Shown in pieces: positions 8,682-14,763 of a stretch of DNA of 14,763 nucleotides. Under the pieces are notes generated by a model. The model was not told where the DNA came from and ran no database searches. It worked only from the letters and a program-made list of their open reading frames with translations. The stretch spans positions 1 to 14,763 of the forward strand of contig CAMPKJ010000109.1 in the NCBI GenBank assembly GCA_946887105.1, given 5' to 3'. Position 1 is the stretch's first letter. Every line of letters starts with the position of its first letter. The position numbers and the translations under genes were made by a program. The stretch is from an uncultured Acidobacteriota bacterium. GTDB lineage: Bacteria; Acidobacteriota; Thermoanaerobaculia; Gp7-AA8.

Positions 8682-8921
8682 ATGTTGAAGATTCGTTTGC
8701 GCCGTCAGGGAGCCACGCACGCTCCGTTCTACCGGGTGGTCGTGTCGGACTCGCTGAAGACGCCGTCCGCGGCGACCATCGAGCAGATCGGTCACTACGA
8801 CCCGAAGAAGAACCCGGCCGATGTGAAGATCGACCGCGCCCGCGTCGATTACTGGGTCAGCAAGGGCGCCCAGCTCTCGCCGACCGTGAAGTCGCTCATC
8901 AAGAAGCTGCCCAAGGCCTAG
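8682..8921 (+). CDS. rpsP: 30S ribosomal protein bS16
   Basis: A 79-residue primary/secondary binder of 16S rRNA needed for assembly of the 30S 5' and central domains. The start MLKIRLRRQGATHAPFYRVVVSDS, followed by the IGHYDPKKNP segment and the basic C-terminus LSPTVKSLIKKLPKA, is a full-length bS16. GGGAG lies 11 bases before the ATG, slightly far, inside GGGAGTTAC; a very similar GGAGTTAC precedes rplS. The gene has its own promoter and leads rpsP-khpA-rimM, followed 20 bases later by khpA. Confidence 0.98.
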   Translation: MLKIRLRRQGATHAPFYRVVVSDSLKTPSAATIEQIGHYDPKKNPADVKIDRARVDYWVSKGAQLSPTVKSLIKKLPKA

Positions 8922-8941
8922 CCCTCCGTACGGGCTCGCAC

Positions 8942-9172
8942 ATGCGTGAGCTGATCGAATTTCTCGCGAAGTCCCTCGTCGATCATCCCGACGAGGTGCG
9001 CACGCGTTTGTACGACCGCGATCAGCAGACCGTGGTGGAGCTGGAAGTCGATCCCGCCGATCTCGGCAAGGTGATCGGACGGCAAGGCCGCACCGCGCGC
9101 GCGATTCGCAATCTCCTCTCCGCGGCGGGGCAGAAGACGCGGCGCCGCTACGCGCTCGACATCGTCGACTGA
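8942..9172 (+). CDS. khpA: KH-domain RNA-binding protein KhpA
   Basis: A 76-residue single KH-domain protein (YlqC/KhpA family, formerly UPF0109). The RNA-binding GxxG loop is GRQG at residues 46-49 in GKVIGRQGRTARAIRNLLSAA. KhpA, with KhpB, binds many RNAs in Firmicutes and influences division and sRNA function; its role in this lineage is not known. The position between rpsP and rimM is the usual conserved one. No Shine-Dalgarno is visible, and the 20-base gap contains only a small 5-bp hairpin overlapping the rpsP stop. rimM starts 5 bases after the stop, so translation may be coupled. Confidence 0.95.
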   Translation: MRELIEFLAKSLVDHPDEVRTRLYDRDQQTVVELEVDPADLGKVIGRQGRTARAIRNLLSAAGQKTRRRYALDIVD

Positions 9173-9177
9173 CGCCC

Positions 9178-9711
9178 ATGCCGGAGCGGATTGCGGTCGG
9201 CATCATCCGCAAGGCGCATGGCGTGCGCGGCGAAGCGAGCATCGAGCCGTGGACCGACTCCGCCGATCGCTTCGCGGAGCTCGACGCCGTCACGCTGGTC
9301 TCGCCCGGTGACAAGCTCACGCGCGAGTTGCGTGTCGAAAGCGTCCGCGTCCACGGCGAGCGCGCGCTGATGAAGTTCGCCGGCATCGACACGCCGGAAG
9401 AGATCCAGACCCTGCACAACTGGACCGTCGAGATCCCCGAGGAACAGGCTCGCTCGCTCGACGAGGACGAGTACTTCCTGCACGATCTGATCGGACTCAC
9501 GCTCGTCGACGCGGAAGGCCGCGAGCGCGGCGTCGTCGTCGATACCTATGAAGGCGGCGGCGGCATCCTGCTGAACGTGAAGCGCGCGGACGGGAAAACG
9601 TTCGAGTTGCCGTTCGCGGCGGACATCTGCACGGAGATCGACCTCGCCGGCCGCAGGATCGTCGTCGATCTACCGGAAGGGTTGGACGACCTGGACGCGG
9701 TGAAGGAGTAG
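9178..9711 (+). CDS. rimM: Ribosome maturation factor RimM
   Basis: A 177-residue assembly factor that binds uS19 and helps fold the 3' (head) domain of the 30S subunit. The N-terminal RimM domain (about 1-85) opens with the signature VGIIRKAHGVRGEASIEPWT. The C-terminal PRC-barrel domain (about 98-172) includes the Gly-rich turn YEGGGGILLNVKR and the ending AGRRIVVDLPEGLDDL. Full length for the family. ATG 9178 lies 5 bases after the khpA stop and has no Shine-Dalgarno, so it probably depends on coupling. Its TAG stop directly abuts the octamer repeat array that separates it from trmD. Confidence 0.97.
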   Translation: MPERIAVGIIRKAHGVRGEASIEPWTDSADRFAELDAVTLVSPGDKLTRELRVESVRVHGERALMKFAGIDTPEEIQTLHNWTVEIPEEQARSLDEDEYFLHDLIGLTLVDAEGRERGVVVDTYEGGGGILLNVKRADGKTFELPFAADICTEIDLAGRRIVVDLPEGLDDLDAVKE

Positions 9712-9815
9712 TCTCAAAGTCGCCAAGTCTCAAAGTCTCAAAGTCGCAAAGTCGCAAAGGAGTGGACGGCGCGCTCTTTGAGACTTTGCGACTTTGCGAC
9801 TTTGCGACTCTCAAA
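9712..9815. repeat. Octamer-unit inverted repeat between rimM and trmD
   Basis: The left arm, starting the base after the rimM TAG, is six 8-mers: TCTCAAAG, TCGCCAAG, TCTCAAAG, TCTCAAAG, TCGCAAAG, TCGCAAAG (9712-9759). The right arm is CTTTGAGA then three CTTTGCGA (9776-9807), the reverse complement. Bases 9728-9759 pair with 9776-9807 at 29 of 32 positions around a 16-base loop (9760-9775). Because units are nearly identical, the stem can also pair in registers shifted by whole units. Units differ almost only at position 3 (T or G). The array fills the rimM-trmD gap to within 3 bases of the trmD ATG. Confidence 0.92.
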
Positions 9816-9818
9816 CCC

Positions 9819-10535
9819 ATGCGCATCGACTTCGTCACCATCTTCCCCAACATGTTCGCCCCGCTCCTCGGCGAGGGCGTCATCGCGCGCGGGATCAGCA
9901 AGGGTCTGCTCGACATCCGCGTGTGGGATCTGCGCGACTACGCCACCGATCGCCATCGCTCGACCGACGACGAGGCGTATGGCGGCGGTCCCGGAATGGT
10001 CATGCTCGGTGAGCCTGTCTTCCGCGCCGTGGAGGCGATCGGCGCGGGTCATCTGGTCATGACCTCCCCGCAGGGCCGCCGCTTCGATCAGAGCGTCGCG
10101 AGCGAGCTGGCCGCGAAAGATCACCTCCTCTTCCTCTGCGGACGTTACGAAGGCTTCGACCACCGGGTGCACGAGGCGCTGCAGCCGGACGAGATCTCGA
10201 TCGGCGACTTCGTCGTCACCGGCGGCGAGCTCCCGGCGATGCTGATGGCCGATGCCATCGGCCGCCTCGTCCCCGGCGTGGTCGGGAACACGAGCTCGGT
10301 CGAGGAGGACTCCTTCTTCCGCGGCCTGCTCGACTACCCGCATTACACGCGGCCCGAGGAGCTGCGCGGGATGCGCATCCCCGACATCCTCCTCTCCGGT
10401 CATCACGAGAAGATCCGCAAGTGGCGGAAAGAGCAGGCCTTGCGCGCCACGCTGGAGAAACGGCCCGACCTTCTGGAGACCGCCGAGCTCGATGACGAGG
10501 CGCGGGAAATTCTTCGCAGGCTCGGCAAGTTCTAG
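9819..10535 (+). CDS. trmD: tRNA (guanine-N1)-methyltransferase TrmD
   Basis: A 238-residue SPOUT-family enzyme that makes m1G37 next to the anticodon, using S-adenosylmethionine, and prevents +1 frameshifting. Landmarks are [13 protein letters not shown] at the start, YGGGPGMVM (54-62), GRYEGFDHR (108-116), the knot motif [12 protein letters not shown] (129-140), Arg149 and Asp164 in SVEEDSF (the latter matching the catalytic Asp169 of E. coli), and [12 protein letters not shown] (170-181). ATG 9819 is chosen because it matches the universal N-terminus; the frame stays open upstream only through the repeat. No Shine-Dalgarno is present, and the right arm of the hairpin ends just before the start, so hairpin folding could affect initiation. 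Confidence 0.98.
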   Translation: MRIDFVTIFPNMFAPLLGEGVIARGISKGLLDIRVWDLRDYATDRHRSTDDEAYGGGPGMVMLGEPVFRAVEAIGAGHLVMTSPQGRRFDQSVASELAAKDHLLFLCGRYEGFDHRVHEALQPDEISIGDFVVTGGELPAMLMADAIGRLVPGVVGNTSSVEEDSFFRGLLDYPHYTRPEELRGMRIPDILLSGHHEKIRKWRKEQALRATLEKRPDLLETAELDDEAREILRRLGKF

Positions 10536-10573
10536 CCCGAGCCTCACCCATCCGAGGGCGGAGCCTCCTCAGT

Positions 10574-10579
10574 TATACT
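10574..10579 (+). promoter_or_regulatory. Candidate -10 element of an internal rplS promoter
   Basis: TATACT matches the -10 consensus at five of six bases and is followed by GACCCGC. It sits in the 80-base trmD-rplS gap and would give a leader of about 30 bases. No good -35 was found. A separate rplS promoter would allow L19 to be made in far larger amounts than TrmD. Confidence 0.5.
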
Positions 10580-10615
10580 GACCCGCTTTTCAGAAATCGC
10601 ACTGGAGTTACGTCA

Positions 10616-10969
10616 ATGGCAGAAATCATGAAGCTCGTCGAGTCGCTGGCCATCAACCGGACCGACATCCCGTCGTTCAGCCCCGGCGACACGATCAAGG
10701 TCCACGTGAAGGTCAAGGAAGGCGACAAAGAGCGCATCCAGATCTTTCAGGGTCTGGTGATCTCGCGCAAAGGCGGCGGCACGCGTCAGATGTTCACGGT
10801 CCGCAAGATTTCGGGCGGAGTCGGTGTGGAGCGCATGTTCCCGCTGTACTCTCCGACGATCGACAAGATCGAGGTGGAACGTCATGGCCGGGTCCGTCGC
10901 GCAAAGCTCTACTACCTCCGGAACCTCCGCGGCAAGGCCGCGCGCATCGAAGAGAAGCGCCCCCGCTAA
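10616..10969 (+). CDS. rplS: 50S ribosomal protein bL19
   Basis: A 117-residue protein at the 30S-50S interface of the large subunit. Diagnostic stretches are [59 protein letters not shown] and [18 protein letters not shown], so it is full length. The start is supported by GGAG (10604-10607), 8 bases upstream of the ATG, in the GGAGTTAC context shared with rpsP. It has its own candidate promoter. The stop is TAA. rnhB follows in a different frame. Confidence 0.98.
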   Translation: MAEIMKLVESLAINRTDIPSFSPGDTIKVHVKVKEGDKERIQIFQGLVISRKGGGTRQMFTVRKISGGVGVERMFPLYSPTIDKIEVERHGRVRRAKLYYLRNLRGKAARIEEKRPR

Positions 10970-11036
10970 AACCAGGCGGACCCCGGACGAGCGTCTTTAC
11001 GACTCCCTGTTCGCGGAGCTCGCGCGCGTCGCTGAG

Positions 11037-11675
11037 ATGTCAGCGGTCGAGCGCAGGCTCCGCGATTTTGGTTTCCGCTGTGTCGCCGGCACCGATGAGG
11101 TCGGCCGCGGATGCCTGGCCGGCCCGGTGGTGGCGGCGTGCGTCGTTCTCGATTGCGAGCCGACGCTCTTCGGCGTCAACGACTCCAAGCTCATCGACGC
11201 GGATGACCGACTGGCGGTCTGCAATCTGATCCTGCGCTGCGCGCGCGCGGTCTCGATCGGCGTCGTCGAACCGGCCACCATCGACCGCATCAACATCCTC
11301 CGCGCCAGCAAGCTGGCCATGCATCACGCGGTCGAGGATCTCGGCGTGCGCCCCGATGCGCTGCTCCTCGACGCGGTGCTGCTCGAAACGCTGGAGATGC
11401 CGCAGATCCCGCTCATCAAAGGCGACCGGCGCAGCGTCTCCATCGCCGCGGCGTCCATCGTGGCGAAGGTCTATCGCGATCTGTTGATGGACGCGTATCA
11501 TGACCTCTACCCCGTGTATGACTTCACAAACAATCGGGGATACGCGACGGAGAGTCACCAGGCCGCTCTGCGTATGTATGGCCCGAGTCCGATACATCGC
11601 ATGTCGTTTGAAGGGGTGGAGGAGCCGAGGTTGTTGTTCGGTCTGAGCGAGGAAGATGGCGGTTCAACGCGATAA
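11037..11675 (+). CDS. rnhB: Ribonuclease HII
   Basis: RNase HII cuts the RNA strand of RNA-DNA hybrids and removes single ribonucleotides misincorporated in DNA. From ATG 11037 it is 212 residues. The metal-binding acidic set is complete: Asp20 and Glu21 in AGTDEVGRG, Asp112 in LLLDAVLLE and Asp130 in KGDRRSVSIAAASIVAKVYRD. NRGYATESHQAALRMYGPSPIHR is the usual C-terminal part. The start is uncertain. The frame stays open upstream with plausible helical sequence (PDERLYDSLFAELARVAEM), and the only in-frame ATGs are at 10884 and 10824, inside rplS. ATG 10884 has AGGTG 8 bases upstream. MSAVERRLRDFGF aligns with an internal Met of longer homologues such as B. subtilis, so an N-terminal extension is possible. 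The end overlaps the TPR gene by 20 bases. Confidence 0.95.
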   Translation: MSAVERRLRDFGFRCVAGTDEVGRGCLAGPVVAACVVLDCEPTLFGVNDSKLIDADDRLAVCNLILRCARAVSIGVVEPATIDRINILRASKLAMHHAVEDLGVRPDALLLDAVLLETLEMPQIPLIKGDRRSVSIAAASIVAKVYRDLLMDAYHDLYPVYDFTNNRGYATESHQAALRMYGPSPIHRMSFEGVEEPRLLFGLSEEDGGSTR

Positions 11676-14600
11676 AGTCATCGCCAACGCGGAGAAGCTC
11701 GTCGCCAAGGGCAAGATCGAACCGGCGATCAAGGAGTACGAGCGGCTTCTCGAGGACAGCCCGAACGACGTCAACACGCTCAATCGGATCGGCGACCTGT
11801 GGGTCCGCGTCAACCGCAACGACGAGGCGGTCAAAGTCTTCAGCAAGATCGCCGACCACTACTCGAAGGATGGCTTCTTCCTCAAAGCCATCGCCATCTT
11901 CAAGAAGATCAACAAGCTCGATCCGTCGAAGCTGGACATCTACGCCAAGCTCGCGGATCTCTACGCCAAGCAGGGTCTGGCGATGGAGGCGAAGAGCCAA
12001 TACCAGGTCCTCGCCGACTACTACCTCAAGCATGGCGAGCCATCGAACGCGCTGGCCATCTACCGCAAGATCTCCGAGCTCGACCCGCAATCGATCAACG
12101 TTCACGTCAAGCTCGCCGACCTCTACTCGCAGAACAATCAGACCGCCGAGGCGCTGAAGGAGTACGACCGCGTCGGCCGGCTGCTGCTCAAGCGCGGCAT
12201 GCTCGACGAAGCCGTGCAGGTCTTCCGCAAGGCGTTGAAGATCGATCCGAAAAACACGGAGCTCGTCGATTCGCTCGTGACCGCGCTGCTCGAGGCAAAG
12301 GACTTCGAGAACGCCCGCCAGATCGTCGAAGCGGCGCTGGAAGGAAACGCGAACAGCGCGCGCCTGCTGGCCATGCTCGGAAAGATCCAGATCGGCCGCG
12401 GCGACGTTGCCGGTGCGCGCGCGACGCTCGAGCGCGCCATCGCCGCCGATCCGGCCGAGAGCGGCGCGCGCGAGACGATGGCCGAGCTCTATCTGAAGCA
12501 GAACGACGCCGACAAGGCGCTGGACATGATGGCGCCGCTGGCCGAGAAGGCTCTCGCGAAGGGCGAGCGCGCCTCGGCCATCGAGATGCTGAACCGCATC
12601 CTGCGCGTCGAGCCCGGCCACACCCCCACGCTCGAACGCCTGGTCGCGGTCTACACGCGCCTCAACGAGGAAACGAACATCCTGGCGTCGATGAGCAGCC
12701 TGGCCGAGGCGCACGTCGCGCGTATGCGCTTCGACGAAGCGTCGAAAGTGCTCGAGAAGCTCATCCAGCGCGAGCCGCAGAACGCGCAGCATCGCAACAA
12801 GCTGCAGTTCGTCCGCTCGCAGATGGGCGGCCTCGACACCATGCCGGCGCGCGCCAAGACGGCGCCCACCGAGCTGCCGCCGATGGAGATCGAGGAGCCG
12901 GCACCCGCGTTCGACAACATCGAGGAAGACACCGGCTTCTCGCTCGATCTCGACAGCGGCCCGACGCTCGACCTCGGCTTCTCCACTCCCGCGCCCGCCG
13001 CGGCTCAGGCACCGCCGCCGGCGCCCGCGCCGCCGCCGCCGACGCATCTGATGGCGGCCGTCGAAATCGCGGCCACCGAGACCTCGGAAGGCGGCGACGA
13101 TCTCGATTTCATCACCGAGCACCTCACCGAAGCGGAGGTGTTCGCGAAGTACGGCCTCGCGGAAAAAGCGGCCGAACACCTGCGCGCCGTACTCGAGCGC
13201 GCGCCGTCGAACCTCACCGCGCACGAGCGGCTGTTCCGCATCCTGATCGAAGAGGGTGACATGGACGCGGCGCGCGCCGCCGCGCAGGCCTACATCGACG
13301 TCCTCGAGGAGAAGGGCGACGACATCACCATCGCGGCGGTGAAGAACGAGTTCCTCACGCGCGGCGAGCGTTTTGAGCCCGAGGCGGCCACGGTCCCAAC
13401 GATGCTCCAGTCCGATTCGTCGGTCTCGATCGAGGAGCTGACCGCGGTCGACGAAGAGCTGAGCTTCGATCTCGACGCTCCGGCGGAGCTGGAGTTCGAT
13501 CTCGACGAGCCCGCGCCGGCGCTCGCGCCGATGTTCGAACCGGAGCCAGAGCCGGAGCCGGAGATCGTGGAAGAGCTGGCGCTCGCGACGGAAGTCGAGG
13601 AACCGCTACCGGCGGTCGAAGAGCTCGAGCTGACCGAGGAGTTGCCGGTCGCCGAGGAAGTCGCGTTCGCGCCCGAGCCGGAAGTGGAAGAGTTGACGTT
13701 CGAGGAAGACGTGCTCGATCAGGCGCTCGAACCGCTGCCCGAGCCGGCCGCCGTTGCCGAGGAGTGGTTCCCGCCCGAGCCGGAGCCTGAACCGGAGCCG
13801 CTCTTCGAAGAACCGCCGGCACCGGCTGCGGTCGCCGAGGAGCCGTTCTTCGGCGTCGAAGGTCTCGCGGATGAATTCGACCAGTTGCCGCTCGAGGAAG
13901 TCGGCGAAGTGGACTTCTACATCGCGCAGGAGCTGTTCGACGAAGCGCGCCGCAAGCTGGAAACCTTGCAGGCGCGATTCCCCGGCAATCCCGATCTGCA
14001 GTCGCGCAGAGATCGCGTCGATGCGGCGCTGTCCGCCGCCGCTGCCGCTGCCAGCGCCGCCGCCGCGCCGCCGCCCGTGCTCTCGCGCGATGAGATCGAG
14101 ACCGAGCTGCTCTCCGCGATCCCCGATGACGACGACGACTTCGCGCCAGCCGCTCCCGAGCTCGCGGCGCCGCCCCTCTCCGCCGCTCTGGTGCAGGAGG
14201 AGAACCTCTTCGCCGACGAGGACAACTTCTTCGACCTGGCCGCGGAGCTCGAGTCCGAGCTCGCCGATGAAGAGGAACCGATCTCGCTCTCCGAAGAGGA
14301 GCAATCGCTCGAAGAGATCTTCCGCGAGTTCAAGAAGGGCGTCGAACAGCAGCTCGACTCCGAGGACTACGACACGCACTACAACCTCGGCATCGCCTAC
14401 AAGGAGATGGGACTGATCGACGAGGCCATCGGCGAGTTCCAGCTGGCCTCGAAGGATCCGAAACGCGCCGTCGAGTGCGCGTCGATGCTCGGCCTCTGCT
14501 TCCTCGAGAAAGGCATGCCTCAGCTGGCCATCAAGTGGTACCGCAAAGGGATCGAGATGCCCGAGGTCACCGAGGAAGAGCACGTCGGCCTCCTCTACGA

Positions 14601-14733
14601 CCTCGCCTCCGCCTACCAGGAAGTCGGCGACACCGACAACGCCCAGAAGGCGTTCATGGAGGTGTACGGCATGAACTCCAACTACCGCGACATCGTGTCG
14701 CGGATCAAGCAGCTGGAGGACGCGAGGAAGTAG
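11656..14733 (+). CDS. Large multi-cluster TPR scaffold protein with acidic Pro/Glu/Ala-rich linkers
   Basis: A 1025-residue protein with no signal peptide, membrane segment or catalytic motif, so probably a cytoplasmic scaffold. Residues 1 to about 390 hold roughly ten tetratricopeptide repeats (for example AIKEYERLLEDSPNDVNTL and AVQVFRKALKIDPKNTELV). A Pro/Ala linker (about 391-475) contains FSLDLDSGPTLDLGF. A second TPR cluster covers about 480-560. A very acidic linker (about 575-740) contains SFDLD and EFDLD motifs, runs of PEPEPEPEPE and many EE pairs. A short helical unit (about 750-792) follows, then another Ala/Pro/acidic stretch, and a C-terminal TPR cluster (about 895-1025: YNLGIAYKEMGLIDEAIGEF, LGLCFLEKGMPQLAIKWYRK, LLYDLASAYQEVGDTDNAQK). 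The spacing of TPR clusters recalls polarity or pilus scaffolds such as SgmX and FimV, but there is no LysM domain and no homology claim is made. ATG 11656 overlaps rnhB by 20 bases, with GAGGAAG immediately before it, suggesting coupling. The TAG stop abuts another octamer array. Confidence 0.85.
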   Translation: MAVQRDKVIANAEKLVAKGKIEPAIKEYERLLEDSPNDVNTLNRIGDLWVRVNRNDEAVKVFSKIADHYSKDGFFLKAIAIFKKINKLDPSKLDIYAKLADLYAKQGLAMEAKSQYQVLADYYLKHGEPSNALAIYRKISELDPQSINVHVKLADLYSQNNQTAEALKEYDRVGRLLLKRGMLDEAVQVFRKALKIDPKNTELVDSLVTALLEAKDFENARQIVEAALEGNANSARLLAMLGKIQIGRGDVAGARATLERAIAADPAESGARETMAELYLKQNDADKALDMMAPLAEKALAKGERASAIEMLNRILRVEPGHTPTLERLVAVYTRLNEETNILASMSSLAEAHVARMRFDEASKVLEKLIQREPQNAQHRNKLQFVRSQMGGLDTMPARAKTAPTELPPMEIEEPAPAFDNIEEDTGFSLDLDSGPTLDLGFSTPAPAAAQAPPPAPAPPPPTHLMAAVEIAATETSEGGDDLDFITEHLTEAEVFAKYGLAEKAAEHLRAVLERAPSNLTAHERLFRILIEEGDMDAARAAAQAYIDVLEEKGDDITIAAVKNEFLTRGERFEPEAATVPTMLQSDSSVSIEELTAVDEELSFDLDAPAELEFDLDEPAPALAPMFEPEPEPEPEIVEELALATEVEEPLPAVEELELTEELPVAEEVAFAPEPEVEELTFEEDVLDQALEPLPEPAAVAEEWFPPEPEPEPEPLFEEPPAPAAVAEEPFFGVEGLADEFDQLPLEEVGEVDFYIAQELFDEARRKLETLQARFPGNPDLQSRRDRVDAALSAAAAAASAAAAPPPVLSRDEIETELLSAIPDDDDDFAPAAPELAAPPLSAALVQEENLFADEDNFFDLAAELESELADEEEPISLSEEEQSLEEIFREFKKGVEQQLDSEDYDTHYNLGIAYKEMGLIDEAIGEFQLASKDPKRAVECASMLGLCFLEKGMPQLAIKWYRKGIEMPEVTEEEHVGLLYDLASAYQEVGDTDNAQKAFMEVYGMNSNYRDIVSRIKQLEDARK

Positions 14734-14763
14734 TCTTAGAGTCTTAGAGTCTTAGAGTCTTAG
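14734..14763. repeat. Octamer tandem array after the TPR gene, cut by the window edge
   Basis: TCTTAGAG repeats in tandem at 14734-14741, 14742-14749 and 14750-14757, with a fourth copy running off the end. The array starts the base after the TAG stop of the TPR gene. The unit matches the TCTCAAAG unit at rimM-trmD at six of eight positions. By analogy with the other four arrays, a reverse-complement arm (CTCTAAGA units) should follow beyond the window. Confidence 0.85.

Noticed and set aside
8920..8936. Small 5-bp hairpin in the rpsP-khpA gap (AGCCC/GGGCT)
   Set aside because: Too short to claim as a terminator or attenuator in GC-rich sequence, and it lies within an operon.
11524..13224. 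A 566-codon open frame on the minus strand opposite rnhB and the TPR gene
   Set aside because: It mirrors the codon pattern of the TPR gene and has low-complexity composition; there is no domain, start signal or neighbour support.
13530..13820. Minisatellite within the TPR gene (repeated GAGCCGGAG-like codons)
   Set aside because: It is coding low complexity (Pro-Glu repeats) in frame with irregular units, not an independent repeat element.

Overview
The window is GC-rich bacterial chromosome with two blocks of tightly packed, mostly housekeeping genes read away from a short divergent promoter region near 7.09-7.16 kb. The fused transaldolase/glucose-6-phosphate isomerase, the ferredoxin plus metallo-beta-lactamase protein, the GC bias and the long acidic TPR scaffold protein suggest Acidobacteriota or a similar deep lineage. 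That placement is an inference; no rRNA or strict lineage marker is present.

Minus-strand block (about 7.09 kb down to 0.09 kb), in transcription order: a ferredoxin/MBL-fold hydrolase, a YihY-type membrane protein, a TVP38/DedA-type membrane protein, a bifunctional Tal-Pgi enzyme, and 6-phosphogluconate dehydrogenase (gnd). tal-pgi and gnd overlap by ATGA and together cover steps of the oxidative and non-oxidative pentose phosphate pathway. gnd is complete in length but carries one in-frame TAG at codon 86, so as written it is a broken gene.

Plus-strand block (7.16-14.73 kb): ffh, rpsP, khpA, rimM, trmD, rplS, rnhB and a 1025-residue TPR protein. The order ffh-rpsP-khpA-rimM-trmD-rplS-rnhB is the classic bacterial cluster for protein targeting, ribosome assembly and tRNA methylation. 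Candidate promoters lie before ffh, rpsP and rplS. The ffh promoter sits so close to the ATG that the message may be leaderless. The TPR gene overlaps rnhB by 20 bases and has three or four TPR clusters separated by Pro/Ala/Glu-rich linkers.

The most unusual content is intergenic. Four complete inverted repeats, and the first half of a probable fifth at the window edge, each begin at or within 2 bases of a stop codon. Each is built from tandem copies of a short unit of 7, 8 or 10 bases on one arm and the reverse complement of that unit on the other. The unit sequence differs between loci while the geometry is the same. One sits between rimM and trmD, inside what should be a single operon. These look like an in-place family of tandem-unit hairpins rather than copies of one mobile repeat. 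No tRNA, rRNA, CRISPR array, insertion sequence or prophage gene was seen, and there is no gene-free stretch longer than 300 bases.
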